A stretch of 64,000 bases of DNA from Eubacterium sp. (GCA_017533915.1 JAFWHX010000017.1:108853-172852), one strand, 5' to 3'. Shown: positions 27,416 through 36,857, numbered from the stretch's first letter. The notes: generated by a model from the sequence alone, not told the origin. Translations and numbers: made by a program.

Positions 27416-28672
27416 ATGAATATACTCATTACAGGCGCGAAGGGTTTTGTAGGCCGTAATCTGGTGGAGAACCTGAAGACGCTGCAGGACAAAAGAAATA
27501 AGACACGGCCGAATTTAAAAGTAGACGAGATATATGAATTTGACTTGGATAATGATCCGGCAGATCTTGATAAATACTGCTCAAAGGCTGACTTTGTATT
27601 AAACCTTGCAGGAGTGAACAGGCCTAAAGATCCTGAAGAATTCAGGAAGGGGAATTTCGGATTTGCTTCAACCCTGTTAGATACATTGAAGCTGCATGAA
27701 AACACATGCCCGGTAATGCTGGCGTCATCAGTTCAGGCTACGCTTGCGGGAAGATTTGGCACATCAGAGTACGGTTTGTCAAAACGAGACGGCGAGAAAT
27801 TATTCTTCAAGTATGCTGAAGAGACTGGTGCAGAAGTGCTGGTGTACCGCTTTCCGAATCTGGTCGGTAAATGGGTGCGCCCTAACTATAACTCAGCAGT
27901 AGGAACATTCTGTTATAACATTGCGAACGATTTACCGATAACAGTAAACGATCCGTCAGTTGAGCTTGATTTGTTGTTTATCGATGACCTGATTGAAGAG
28001 ATGTATGATGCGCTCGAAAACAAGCCGCACAGGTGCGATTATCCATCAGAAGGAGCAGTAGTTTGTGGCGTGACTTATGACGGTCTGACGCCTAGATGGG
28101 TGCCTTCAGGACAGTACTGTGGATGTCCGGTAACCTACAAAGCAACGCTTGGCGAGATTGTATCACTTCTGAAGACATTCCACGACCAACCGTCAACACT
28201 CACGATGCCTTCTATCCCAGCAGGATCATTCGAAAAAAAGCTCTACTCAATGTATCTGTCATATCTGCCGGAATCCAAAGTCGCAGTACCACTTAAAATG
28301 AACGTTGACGAGAGAGGATCATTTACAGAAATATTGAAAACAATTGATCACGGACAGTTTTCTGTGAACATCAGTAAACCGGGCATAACCAAAGGCCAGC
28401 ATTGGCATAATTCCAAATGGGAGCTGTTCATTGTGGTCAGTGGACATGGTTTGATTCAGGAAAGAAAGATCGGGACAGACCCAACAACAGGAGAGCCGTA
28501 CGAACCAATACAGTTCGAAGTGAGCGGCGAAAATATCACTGCCGTGCATATGCTGCCTGGATATACTCACAACATTATCAACCTGTCAGACACTGCAGAA
28601 CTTGTGACACTGATGTGGGCAAATGAGATGCTCGATCCGGAAAAGCCGGATACATATTATGAAAAAGTATGA
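27416..28672 (+). CDS. capF: Bifunctional CapF/FnlB: epimerase-reductase with cupin domain
   Basis: The 418-residue protein combines an N-terminal NAD(P)-binding SDR domain (ILITGAKGFVGRNL; YGLSKRDGEKLFF with the YxxxK-like pair) and a C-terminal cupin (about residues 285-410) with GQHWHNSKWELF metal ligands. In S. aureus CapF these two halves carry out C3 epimerisation and C4 reduction of the CapE product. It is about 50 residues longer than the 369-residue model, with an insert near residues 210-235 rich in Gly and Cys. Nine bases from capE. Confidence 0.92.
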   Translation: MNILITGAKGFVGRNLVENLKTLQDKRNKTRPNLKVDEIYEFDLDNDPADLDKYCSKADFVLNLAGVNRPKDPEEFRKGNFGFASTLLDTLKLHENTCPVMLASSVQATLAGRFGTSEYGLSKRDGEKLFFKYAEETGAEVLVYRFPNLVGKWVRPNYNSAVGTFCYNIANDLPITVNDPSVELDLLFIDDLIEEMYDALENKPHRCDYPSEGAVVCGVTYDGLTPRWVPSGQYCGCPVTYKATLGEIVSLLKTFHDQPSTLTMPSIPAGSFEKKLYSMYLSYLPESKVAVPLKMNVDERGSFTEILKTIDHGQFSVNISKPGITKGQHWHNSKWELFIVVSGHGLIQERKIGTDPTTGEPYEPIQFEVSGENITAVHMLPGYTHNIINLSDTAELVTLMWANEMLDPEKPDTYYEKV

Positions 28673-28744
28673 TATTAATGTCAGTATTATATGCATATGT
28701 TAAATCATGATTGTGCAGTAAAATCTTTTTTTGAGGTCATCATT

Positions 28745-29911
28745 ATGGGATTCAAGAATAATGGTAAAATCAAACTTATGGTCATAGTCGGTACTCGCCC
28801 AGAGATCATCAGACTGTCTGAAGTGATAAAAAAATGCCGCAGATATTTTGACACTATTCTGGTTCACACTGGTCAGAACTATGACTACACGCTGAACGGT
28901 ATATTTTTCCGCGACCTCGTTCTAGATGATCCAGATGTTTTCCTGGATGCAGTTGGAGAAGATCTAGGTGCTACGATAGGCAATATCATTGATAAAAGCT
29001 ACAAGCTTATGGTGGACCTCAAGCCTGACGCAGTGCTTGTACTTGGTGATACCAATTCATGTTTATCAGTTATCGGAGCTAAGCGCCTGCATATTCCTAT
29101 ATTCCACATGGAGGCAGGCAACAGGTGCAAGGATGAGTGCCTTCCTGAGGAAACCAATCGTCGTATAGTCGACATAATTTCGGATGTGAACCTCGCGTAT
29201 TCCGAGCATGCTCGAAGATATCTGGCAGAATGTGGTCTTCCAAAGGAACGGACATTTGTTACTGGATCCCCGATGGCAGAAGTTCTGCATGCAAATATGA
29301 ACGCAATTATGTCGTCGGATGCTATCGATAATCTTGGATTGGAAAAGGGCAAGTATATATTGCTGTCGGCGCATAGGGAAGAAAACATCGATAATGAGGA
29401 CAATTTCCTGAGTTTGTTTACAGCAATAAACAGAATGGCTGAAAAATATGATATGCCGATATTATACAGCTGTCATCCGCGCAGCAGAAAAAGACTGGAA
29501 GAAAGTGCGATCACACTTGATCACAGAATCATCTTGCATGAGCCTCTTGGGTTCTGCGATTACAATTTTCTGCAGATGAATGCTTTCTGTGTAGTATCAG
29601 ATAGTGGCACACTTCCGGAAGAAAGCAGCTATTTTACTTCAATAGGACATCCATTCCCAGCGGTGTGTATCAGGACATCTACCGAGAGACCCGAGGCTGT
29701 TGATAAAGGATGTTTCATATTGTCTGGTATTGACACCGTAGGATTGCTGCAGTCAGTGGATATGGCAGTAACATTGATACATGATGAACCATCTGGCGGC
29801 GCCAATCCAGTACCAGATTATATAGACGAAAACGTAAGTTCCAAAGTTGTGAAAATAATCCAGAGTTACGTGGGTGTAGTAAACAAGATGGTATGGAGAA
29901 AAAGCATATAG
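28745..29911 (+). CDS. capG: UDP-N-acetylglucosamine 2-epimerase family (CapG/FnlC)
   Basis: The 388-residue GT-B-fold epimerase finishes UDP-L-FucNAc synthesis by C2 inversion. Motifs: MVIVGTRPEIIRLSEVI, LVHTGQNYDYTLN, HMEAGNRCKDECLPEETNRR, SAHREENID and SDSGTLPEESSYF. The ATG at 28745 is chosen since GAGGTC lies 7 bases upstream and the family begins there; a longer frame to 28691 adds unrelated residues. Last gene of the operon, followed by a perfect terminator. Confidence 0.93.
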   Translation: MGFKNNGKIKLMVIVGTRPEIIRLSEVIKKCRRYFDTILVHTGQNYDYTLNGIFFRDLVLDDPDVFLDAVGEDLGATIGNIIDKSYKLMVDLKPDAVLVLGDTNSCLSVIGAKRLHIPIFHMEAGNRCKDECLPEETNRRIVDIISDVNLAYSEHARRYLAECGLPKERTFVTGSPMAEVLHANMNAIMSSDAIDNLGLEKGKYILLSAHREENIDNEDNFLSLFTAINRMAEKYDMPILYSCHPRSRKRLEESAITLDHRIILHEPLGFCDYNFLQMNAFCVVSDSGTLPEESSYFTSIGHPFPAVCIRTSTERPEAVDKGCFILSGIDTVGLLQSVDMAVTLIHDEPSGGANPVPDYIDENVSSKVVKIIQSYVGVVNKMVWRKSI

Positions 29912-29916
29912 AGAGC

Positions 29917-29946
29917 AAAAGGCAGCCGTTTATCAGCTGCCTTTTG
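29917..29946 (+). terminator. Terminator of the capsule operon
   Basis: AAAAGGCAGC (29917-29926) and GCTGCCTTTT (29936-29945) form a perfect 10-bp stem just after capG. Confidence 0.93.
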
Positions 29947-29974
29947 TCATATACGATACTAAAAACGATGCATC

Positions 29975-30003
29975 TTGACTTATGTGTTTTCTCTATTTAG
30001 AAT
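29975..30003 (+). promoter_or_regulatory. Sigma-A type promoter for the RNase III-like gene
   Basis: TTGACT (29975-29980), 17-base spacer, TAGAAT (29998-30003). It implies a leader of about 200 bases before the start codon at 30207, unusually long for this window. Confidence 0.6.
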
Positions 30004-30168
30004 ATACCTGTAATCAAATCTGGCATGGATGGCATGACGCGTTCGGCTGTATGTATATCATCCTGGTCTTTGTCTCGTGGGATACCGTGGGGTGAAGGGC
30101 AGAGAGGCAGCGTACAGAAGAGTGTGGATATGGTACCGATGTGGTTTTTTATTTCGATACGGTAATGG

Positions 30169-30199
30169 GCCTCCATGCAAGCAATTGCTGAAAGGAGGC
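30169..30199 (+). promoter_or_regulatory. Hairpin that can hide the ribosome site of the RNase III-like gene
   Basis: GCCTCC (30169-30174) is the exact complement of the ribosome site GGAGGC (30194-30199). The loop between them contains the palindrome AGCAATTGCT. The start codon follows at 30207. If the stem forms, translation would be blocked. Confidence 0.5.
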
Positions 30200-30206
30200 A
30201 TTTTTA

Positions 30207-31610
30207 ATGGATTTTCTGATTGGAATGAAGAACAGCCGTGAGACTGGAAAACCGTGGCCTAAAGACTGTGTGTGGCCGGAGCCGCTGTATGACGGGTGCG
30301 GCCCAGAGTGGGAAGCAGATGACATCGACCTAATCGCTCTTGACGATAAGGCGGAAGATCTCCGTGACATCAAAGACTATTTTGACGGCCTGGTCGAGCG
30401 CGGGATACTGAATGACAGCTATGAGCTTTCCGATGAGTTCCGGAAAGGCGGTATCCGCAGCGTTTTCAGGGCTGACGAAGATGAAGAATATCCGGATGGT
30501 GAAGGTTTTGATGATCCTGACGATTTCGAGCCGGAGATTGGAGAAAAGTACTGGATAGACGGAAGATTTGATCTTGAGGCGTGGGAGGATGATCTTACTG
30601 ACCATATGAACAGGCTCAAGATAGATATGACACCGGAGCGTGAGGATCCGCCGTCTGCGATCCGTCAGATAATAGGGTATGAGTTCGTGAATGAGAATCT
30701 GCTCCGTCAGGCTTTCACAAGAAGATCTTTCGCGGTCGAGCATGCTCTCTCGGGATGCTGCGAGCAGCTGGAGTTCATCGGAGATTCAGTGCTTAGTATG
30801 GCTGTTACACGTGATATGACAGAACAGCTCTCAGATATAGATGCGGGTGACACAGAGTCTCCATTTGCTTGCGAACACGATGAAGGAGAGATGACAAAGC
30901 TTCGCTCGCACTACATATCAAAAGACTACCTTTCATCCAGGGCAGCTGAGCTGGGGCTCGGTAAATTTATATTATACGGCACAGGAGAAGAACAGACAGA
31001 CGGAAGTCTGGAAGACACAGTAGAGGCTTTGATCGGAGCCGCGGCGATCGACAGCAGGTGGAACGAAGACGTGATCCGAAGGGTCGTGGACGAGCTCACA
31101 GCAGTTGAGATGAAGGACGTAGAGCCGATCATCGCAAAGACATACTACGACACTTTCAACGCCTGGCATCAGAGCCGCTTTGGTGAGATACCGTCGTATG
31201 AGCTATCAGGAAGAGGACCTTACCACTGCTCGATGAAGTACAAAGTTCCTAAGAACGATCAGGGCATCTGGACAGATCAGCAGGTCGACGTCGAGCGTGA
31301 CACACGCGGAGCCGCACGCGAATACGCGGCAGAGCTAGCGTACACATTCGTCCATACGCACAGCCTTTGGAAGAACATCAATGACGCCGGGATCGATCCC
31401 GATCCTGAGAACAGCATAAACCAGCTCCAGGAGATCTGGCAGAAAGGATACCTGGAGAACAAGCCGGACTACCAGTTCACCGAAGCGCCGGATGAATGGG
31501 AGTGCAGATGCATAAGCGACGATCTCACGACACAGGGAAGAGGCCAGAACAAGACAGCCGCCAAAAAAGACGCCGCGTACAGGATGCTCCAGAAACTACT
31601 GGACAGGTAA
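30207..31610 (+). CDS. RNase III-like protein with N-terminal extension and two dsRNA-binding domains
   Basis: The 467-residue protein has an acidic N-terminal region of about 145 residues with no recognised domain, an RNase III catalytic domain (about 150-300), a dsRBD-like segment (about 320-395) and a second dsRBD (about 405-466, ending GRGQNKTAAKKDAAYRMLQKLL). The RNase III signature is CEQLEFIGDSVLS, and LEDTVEALIGA follows; E186, E189, D193, D270 and E273 align with the E. coli residues E38, E41, D45, D114 and E117, so the site looks intact. An insert of about eight residues lies between the two motifs. It is twice the usual length (about 230) and lacks rnc's normal smc/ftsY neighbours, so it is probably a second, specialised enzyme. 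GGAGGC lies 7 bases upstream of ATG. Confidence 0.85.
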   Translation: MDFLIGMKNSRETGKPWPKDCVWPEPLYDGCGPEWEADDIDLIALDDKAEDLRDIKDYFDGLVERGILNDSYELSDEFRKGGIRSVFRADEDEEYPDGEGFDDPDDFEPEIGEKYWIDGRFDLEAWEDDLTDHMNRLKIDMTPEREDPPSAIRQIIGYEFVNENLLRQAFTRRSFAVEHALSGCCEQLEFIGDSVLSMAVTRDMTEQLSDIDAGDTESPFACEHDEGEMTKLRSHYISKDYLSSRAAELGLGKFILYGTGEEQTDGSLEDTVEALIGAAAIDSRWNEDVIRRVVDELTAVEMKDVEPIIAKTYYDTFNAWHQSRFGEIPSYELSGRGPYHCSMKYKVPKNDQGIWTDQQVDVERDTRGAAREYAAELAYTFVHTHSLWKNINDAGIDPDPENSINQLQEIWQKGYLENKPDYQFTEAPDEWECRCISDDLTTQGRGQNKTAAKKDAAYRMLQKLLDR

Positions 31611-31616
31611 TACGAT

Positions 31617-32663
31617 ATGGATGATAAAGATATCGAGACAGTGCTCAGGCACTTCATTAAAAATGTGAATATAGGCTCAGTCGAAGAACTCGGCAGCGGG
31701 TCGATCAACAGTACATTTCTGGCATTGTCTGACCGGGGAAAGTATGTGGTCCAGAGTCTGAATGAAGTGGTGTTTGGCGATCATTTGGATGGCATGGAGC
31801 ATAATTACAGGTCATTTACCCGCGCTTTAGAATTCGCAAGGAAGACTGAGGACATCAGGCTTTCTGTTCCGGAATGGATCTTTGACAGCGACGGAAGGTA
31901 TATCTGGACTGACAAAGATCATACGGCATGGAGAGTCTATCCATATATAAAAGGAGAACAGCTTAAATGCTGTAAGGATCATGATACGATAGGGATCTTC
32001 GCAAGAGCGCTGGCTGATATGCACCACATACTAAAGCACTACCCGGGAAGGCCTGAGACTGTAATACCAGACTTCCACAGACTTGACATGTACTACAGCA
32101 GCTACACCGATGCCTGTGAGCTGTGTGACAGCAGCCGCAGAAACAAATACTGTGACATGCTGATAGAAGAAAACATAAAATATGTTATGGGAAACTATAT
32201 TTCTGATGCTGATTCAGTGATACACGGCGATACGAAAATAGATAACGTTCTGTACGACAGCGAGAGCGGAACAGCTTCCTTTATCGACATGGACACATTC
32301 ATGACAGGATCGCCGCTAATCGATATCTCAGACAGCGTACGGTCCATACTCTGCGGGAGCGATGAGAATCTAGACGGCATCACGGAAGAAAGCGTCGATG
32401 CATCAGTCGAAGTCGATCTTGATGGAATGGAGCGGTTTATCAAAGCGTACTATGATGCATGCGGGCGTGTTCCATCCGAAGAAGAAAAAAGAGCGCTTAT
32501 GCTCACGATCAAACGTATGCCTTTTGAACTTGGCTTGAGGTTCCATACAGATCACATCAGAGGAAACTCATACTTTCCTGTGAAGCGCGACGGACAGAAT
32601 CTGATCCGGGCAAAAAAACAGTTCTGCATATTCGAGGCGCTCAAGGCATCAGAGATGATATAA
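31617..32663 (+). CDS. Phosphotransferase of the APH fold, N-acetylhexosamine kinase-like
   Basis: The 348-residue protein has the aminoglycoside-phosphotransferase-type kinase fold: GSGSINSTFLA (P-loop-like), the catalytic HGDTKIDNVLYD with SFIDMDTFMTGSPLIDISDSVRS (metal-binding DxD). RGKYVVQSLNEVVF and the HGDTK variant are typical of NahK, which phosphorylates N-acetylhexosamines at C1 in mucin and milk-sugar salvage. That would fit the amino-sugar genes nearby, but other small-molecule substrates are possible. Six bases after the RNase III-like gene, so probably co-transcribed. Confidence 0.78.
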   Translation: MDDKDIETVLRHFIKNVNIGSVEELGSGSINSTFLALSDRGKYVVQSLNEVVFGDHLDGMEHNYRSFTRALEFARKTEDIRLSVPEWIFDSDGRYIWTDKDHTAWRVYPYIKGEQLKCCKDHDTIGIFARALADMHHILKHYPGRPETVIPDFHRLDMYYSSYTDACELCDSSRRNKYCDMLIEENIKYVMGNYISDADSVIHGDTKIDNVLYDSESGTASFIDMDTFMTGSPLIDISDSVRSILCGSDENLDGITEESVDASVEVDLDGMERFIKAYYDACGRVPSEEEKRALMLTIKRMPFELGLRFHTDHIRGNSYFPVKRDGQNLIRAKKQFCIFEALKASEMI

Positions 32664-32772
32664 AACCGATCCACTCATGTTGCGTATGGAATATAATGGG
32701 TATATAAGTATTTGTAATAATTGAGTGTATAATATATAAAGATGATCATATATCTGAACTGGAGGTATTTAT

Positions 32773-33186
32773 ATGACTTTTGCAGTAAGATACTATACTA
32801 AGACAGGAAACACAAAGAAGCTTGCGGAAGCGGTAGCTGAAGCGCTGGGAGTTGAGGCTCTGCCGATAAGCGTGCCGGTGGATGAGAAAGTGGATGTTTT
32901 GATGCTTGGGAACTCGTATTACGCGTTCTCGATCGACCCTGAGGTCAGGGATTTCATCAGATCTCTCGACAAAGAGAAGGTCGGCAGAATCGCAAATTTC
33001 GGGTCAGCCGCGCTGCTCAACTCGACATATAAAAAAGTCAAAGCCGAGGCAGATAAAGTCGGTATCCCGATGGTAGAAAAAGAATTCCACTGTAAAGGTG
33101 AATTCAAAGGACTGCATAAAGGCAGGCCGAATGAGAAAGACCTGGCAGACGCCGCGGCGTTCGCAAAGTCCCTTATGGAAGAATAG
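32773..33186 (+). CDS. Flavodoxin-like protein
   Basis: The 137-residue protein has the FMN phosphate loop TKTGNTKKLAEAVAEAL near the N-terminus, then a short flavodoxin fold with GNSYYAF and NFGSAALLN. It likely carries electrons or is a menaquinone-dependent-type small flavodoxin. GGAGG sits 8 bases before ATG. Malic enzyme follows after 9 bases, so the two form an operon. Confidence 0.85.
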   Translation: MTFAVRYYTKTGNTKKLAEAVAEALGVEALPISVPVDEKVDVLMLGNSYYAFSIDPEVRDFIRSLDKEKVGRIANFGSAALLNSTYKKVKAEADKVGIPMVEKEFHCKGEFKGLHKGRPNEKDLADAAAFAKSLMEE

Positions 33187-33195
33187 GATGGATGA

Positions 33196-34371
33196 ATGGA
33201 CATTAAGGAAGAATCGCTGAAAAAACATTTTGAATGGAAGGGCAAGCTGGAAGTAGTTCCTCGCGTTCCTGTGGACACAGCTGAGGCGCTGAGTCTTGCG
33301 TATACTCCCGGAGTCGCGGAGCCATGCCTTGCGATCCAGAAAGATGAGAATAAAAGCTTTGAGCTTACCAGGCGCTGGAACACAGTCGCGGTCATAACCG
33401 ACGGATCGGCAGTTCTGGGTCTCGGCGACATAGGGCCGCTTGCCGGAATGCCGGTCATGGAGGGAAAGTGCGTGCTTTTCAAAGCTTTCGGCGGTGTCGA
33501 TGCCGTGCCGCTTTGCGTGGACAGCAAAAACGTCGATGAGTTCGTCGAGACAGTCCGTCTCATATCAAAATCTTTTGGTGGCATCAATCTCGAGGACATC
33601 TCCGCGCCTAGGTGCTTCCTGATCGAAAAGCGGCTCAAGAAATGTACCGACATCCCTATATTCCACGATGACCAGCACGGTACTGCGGTGATCGTGCTCG
33701 CCGGACTGATAAACGCGCTTAAAGTCGTAGGCAAGGATATATCTGACATCCGCATCATCGTGAACGGCGCCGGTGCTGCAGCGACCGCGATATCAAAAAT
33801 ACTGAATGTCGCAGGTGCTCATGAGATAATCGTATGCGACCGACAGGGCGCTATCCACAAAGGCAGATCAGAGCATATGAACGCCGCCAAAGAAGAGCTT
33901 GCGCATTATACCAACCACCACAACGAGAGCGGATCACTTAAAGACGTGATAAAGCATGCGGACGTATTTATTGGAGTATCATCCGCAGGTGTCCTGACGA
34001 CAGATATGGTCAAGACCATGAACAAAGACGCCATCATTTTTGCCTGCGCGAACCCGGATCCTGAGATACTTCCGGAGGACGCCAAAGCGGGCGGAGCGGC
34101 GATCGTCTCGACCGGGCGGTCCGACTATCCGAACCAGGTGAACAATGTCCTGTGCTTCCCGGGCATTTTCAGAGGAGCACTCGATGTCCGGAGCAGCACG
34201 ATCAACAAGCACATGAAACTCGCCGCTGCAAAAGCGATCGCAAGCCTCGTGAGCGATGACGAGCTCTCGCCGGATCACATACTGCCCGCAGCATTCGACC
34301 CGCGCGTACGGGACGCCGTCGCAGGCGCCGTCGCACAGGCCGCAAGAGACAGCGGCGTAGCAAGACTATGA
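33196..34371 (+). CDS. NAD(P)-dependent malic enzyme (short bacterial form)
   Basis: The 391-residue enzyme decarboxylates malate to pyruvate with reduction of NAD(P). Signatures: AYTPGVAEPC, VITDGSAVLGLGDIGPLAGMPVMEGK, FGGINLEDISAPRCF, DIPIFHDDQHGTAVIVLAGL and the nucleotide loop VNGAGAAATAI. Length is that of the small MaeA/YtsJ-type enzyme. Co-transcribed with the flavodoxin gene. The end of its coding sequence (SGVARL) is partly repeated 21 bases beyond the stop. Confidence 0.95.
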   Translation: MDIKEESLKKHFEWKGKLEVVPRVPVDTAEALSLAYTPGVAEPCLAIQKDENKSFELTRRWNTVAVITDGSAVLGLGDIGPLAGMPVMEGKCVLFKAFGGVDAVPLCVDSKNVDEFVETVRLISKSFGGINLEDISAPRCFLIEKRLKKCTDIPIFHDDQHGTAVIVLAGLINALKVVGKDISDIRIIVNGAGAAATAISKILNVAGAHEIIVCDRQGAIHKGRSEHMNAAKEELAHYTNHHNESGSLKDVIKHADVFIGVSSAGVLTTDMVKTMNKDAIIFACANPDPEILPEDAKAGGAAIVSTGRSDYPNQVNNVLCFPGIFRGALDVRSSTINKHMKLAAAKAIASLVSDDELSPDHILPAAFDPRVRDAVAGAVAQAARDSGVARL

Positions 34372-34389
34372 TATGATACAGCTCCGATA

Positions 34390-34410
34390 AACAGCGGCGC
34401 AGCAAGACTA
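34390..34410 (+). repeat. Echo of the malic enzyme 3' end
   Basis: The gene ends GAC AGC GGC GTA GCA AGA CTA TGA; here AAC AGC GGC GCA GCA AGA CTA follows, then TTA in place of the stop. Two changes in 21 bases, one of them D to N and one V to A. Confidence 0.8.
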
Positions 34411-34440
34411 TTATATAGCCAGAGTCAGATATTGAATATA

Positions 34441-34476
34441 AAAGGGGACAGACATCGATTGGTGTCTGTCCCTTTT
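34441..34476 (+). terminator. Terminator after malic enzyme
   Basis: AAAGGGGACAGACA pairs with TGTCTGTCCCTTT (one bulged G), followed by T residues. The same AAGGGGACAG/CTGTCCCTT core is used at 62412-62464. Confidence 0.88.
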
Positions 34477-34536
34477 CCATACATTGCGTTATAATACTTA
34501 TATAGAATGACTTTTTATCTTAATGGCAGGGAAGTA

Positions 34537-35571
34537 ATGATTTTAGTATTTTATGCAATCTTAACACTCTTTGCCTGGGGCGTGTTCCTTTTCTCATTCA
34601 TCAGGGACAGAAGCAGGTACAGGAACTGCTATCTGTTGTTCATCGCCCTTATCGTTACTGTGTTCTCAGCAACATTCCTCGCAGGGAAGGATCAGGTAGA
34701 AGCACTGGTGGTCGTATTCTTTGTGATCATGATAGCGCTTCTCGCCGTACCGATAGGGCTCGTATCTAACGGCGTCATCATGATAAAGAAAGAAGGCTTC
34801 AGCATCGCGAATGTTCTTTCGCTCGCGCTGGGGCTTTTTGTTGGATTCGGTGAGATTGCGGCGTTCCTGACATTCCTTCTCCCGATCGTGAACTATGGCG
34901 GATACAACAAAGCCATGGTAGATCTTACTTTTGTGAGCATTCTCATCGCCGGCACGGTTATATATATATCACAGGCATTCCTTGCCTTTATGTTCTATAC
35001 ATTGTTCCTCATGATAATCCCGAGAAAAAGAGATTTTGATTATGTGATCATCCATGGAGCAGGTCTTAAAGACGGGAAACAGGTGACCAGGCTCCTTGCG
35101 GACCGCCTGGACAAAGCCATCGCGGTATACAGGAAAGACCCGACACCTCCTGTCATGATCCCTTCAGGTGGAAAAGGCTCTGATGAGCGCACGTCAGAAG
35201 CGGACGCCATGGCGGCGTACCTTATCGAAAAAGGGATCCCTGAGGACATGATAATAAAAGAAGACGAATCGGCGACGACTCTGGAAAACCTGAAGAACTC
35301 CAAGGCGATAATAGAGTCACGTCCGGGGCCGCATTACACCGCACTCGTGACCAGCAACTACCATGTTTACCGCGCGCTGAGATACTGCCGGAAGATAGGC
35401 CTGAAATGCACCGGTATCGGGAGCCGCGTCGCACTGTACTATTGGCCGAGCGCATTGATCCGCGAATTCATCGCGATCCATGCTGAGAAAAAGCACCTGA
35501 TCTATCTTATGTCCGGATGGGTGATCTTCATGCTGCCGACACTCGCGCTGTATTTCACCGTATTCGCATGA
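34537..35571 (+). CDS. YdcF family (DUF218) membrane protein
   Basis: The 344-residue protein has five or six N-terminal membrane helices (residues about 1-165) and a C-terminal DUF218 domain with IIHGAGLKDGKQ, PSGGKGSDERTSEADAM, EDESATTLENLKNSK and LVTSNYHVYRAL. Relatives (YdcF, SanA, ElyC) are tied to envelope or lipid-carrier metabolism; exact reaction unknown. The ATG at 34537 follows AGGGAAG; an ATG at 34507 lies only 11 bases past a TATAAT (34490-34495) and would be almost leaderless. The last 28 bases of gene plus trailer are repeated 52 bases downstream. Confidence 0.85.
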   Translation: MILVFYAILTLFAWGVFLFSFIRDRSRYRNCYLLFIALIVTVFSATFLAGKDQVEALVVVFFVIMIALLAVPIGLVSNGVIMIKKEGFSIANVLSLALGLFVGFGEIAAFLTFLLPIVNYGGYNKAMVDLTFVSILIAGTVIYISQAFLAFMFYTLFLMIIPRKRDFDYVIIHGAGLKDGKQVTRLLADRLDKAIAVYRKDPTPPVMIPSGGKGSDERTSEADAMAAYLIEKGIPEDMIIKEDESATTLENLKNSKAIIESRPGPHYTALVTSNYHVYRALRYCRKIGLKCTGIGSRVALYYWPSALIREFIAIHAEKKHLIYLMSGWVIFMLPTLALYFTVFA

Positions 35572-35605
35572 GGTGATCTGCTAGCTATCGACACACACTT
35601 GGTGC

Positions 35606-35633
35606 TTCACCGTATTCGCATGAGGTGATCTGC
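35606..35633 (+). repeat. Echo of the YdcF gene 3' end
   Basis: A 28-base segment spanning TTC ACC GTA TTC GCA TGA and the next 10 bases is identical at 35554-35581 and 35606-35633. Upstream of it the copy diverges quickly from the gene. The stop codon is included. Confidence 0.9.
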
Positions 35634-35779
35634 ATTAAGCAACGTGGCTGATTATAAAACGCTGGGGTTGATCCGTATGGACGCACCAGGTTTATCATTT
35701 AGCTGTTAAATGAATAAGTATGATATAATAGATACATAAAAAGAGATCTGTAAAATGGTTTCAGAAACCAGAGGTAAAA

Positions 35780-36742
35780 ATGCCAGATATCACAGTTCAT
35801 AACGCGATGGGCGACAGTGTGCTCAACAGGCTGCCCGAAGAGATAGCTGATGAGATTAGAGGTGAAAGCAACGCATTTCATGTGGGAGTGCTCGGACCAG
35901 ATCCGTTCTTCTTCTACAGGTTTTTCCTTCCTCCTTTCAGAAACGGCGTAGATCAGCGCGGAACTATCATGCACCATGAGAAGTGCAGAGAGTTTCTGAT
36001 GGAGATGACGAGGAGATTTTGCTCGCCTGAAGAGAAGAATCACAGACAGTTCGCGTACCTCGCGGGATTCCTTTGCCACTATGCTCTGGACTCGACGGTA
36101 CACCCATATATCAACATGCTTGCGGCGAGGCGAGTCGGTATGCACACCGCGGTCGAGCGCAAGCTGGACAGGATAGCTCTGAAGCGCAGCGGAAGGAACA
36201 GGAACGACATCATGAAGCTCGTTGTTCCGTTCCCGGAAATACCTGAGCTTCGCAGTTCGATGAAGGCGGTATATGGATGGGATGACGACCTCTTCAGAGA
36301 CGGCTACAGGCACATGAAAGGCTTTTTGTGGTTCGTGAAAGATGACAAAGGGATACTGGATAAAGTAACAGGAAGCCTGCCTATTAAGCCGGTGATACTT
36401 GCCGCCGATACACTGAAAAAGATCGCCGAGCGCCACGTCGACCCGGATTACAAGAAAAAGATCATAGCCGGGATCCCAGTAAAGATACCGACACATGGGC
36501 TGCCGGGTCTTTTCGCGAAGATAACAGGCAAAAACTATGCGCGTCTGGCGGCGTTCCCGTACAGCAACCACTTCTGCGACGATATGGAAATGAAAGATTT
36601 TGACAGGTTTGAAGAGCTGTCAGAAGAATATGCTGTGAAACTCATCACTGCCGCATATGACTACCGTGCAGGCAGAGCCGGCGAAGATGATCTGGCTGAA
36701 CTGATAGGAGACCGTGATTATTCCGGCACGGTCATAGGATAG
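35780..36742 (+). CDS. Zinc-dependent phospholipase C-like protein
   Basis: The 320-residue protein matches the PF00882 group of clostridial genomes: N-terminal FHVGVLGPDPFFFYRF, then HHEK, and FLCHYALDSTVHPYIN, which supply His and Asp zinc ligands in an all-helical fold. No signal peptide is present, unlike the secreted toxin forms, so it is probably an intracellular hydrolase of unknown substrate. It stands alone; AGAGGTAAAA is a moderate ribosome site. Confidence 0.82.
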   Translation: MPDITVHNAMGDSVLNRLPEEIADEIRGESNAFHVGVLGPDPFFFYRFFLPPFRNGVDQRGTIMHHEKCREFLMEMTRRFCSPEEKNHRQFAYLAGFLCHYALDSTVHPYINMLAARRVGMHTAVERKLDRIALKRSGRNRNDIMKLVVPFPEIPELRSSMKAVYGWDDDLFRDGYRHMKGFLWFVKDDKGILDKVTGSLPIKPVILAADTLKKIAERHVDPDYKKKIIAGIPVKIPTHGLPGLFAKITGKNYARLAAFPYSNHFCDDMEMKDFDRFEELSEEYAVKLITAAYDYRAGRAGEDDLAELIGDRDYSGTVIG

Positions 36743-36857
36743 ACCAGATACTGGTAATAGCTAACAAAGACCAGAAACTATATAAGCTCAAACATGTAAA
36801 TAAGTGTCTTTTCTGACATAATAATGATCAGGTTTTAAATTCTCAAGGAGGTATGTT

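Noticed and set aside
35699-36571. 290-codon open frame on the minus strand
   Set aside because: It lies fully opposite the phospholipase C-like gene, which has family motifs; the minus frame has none.
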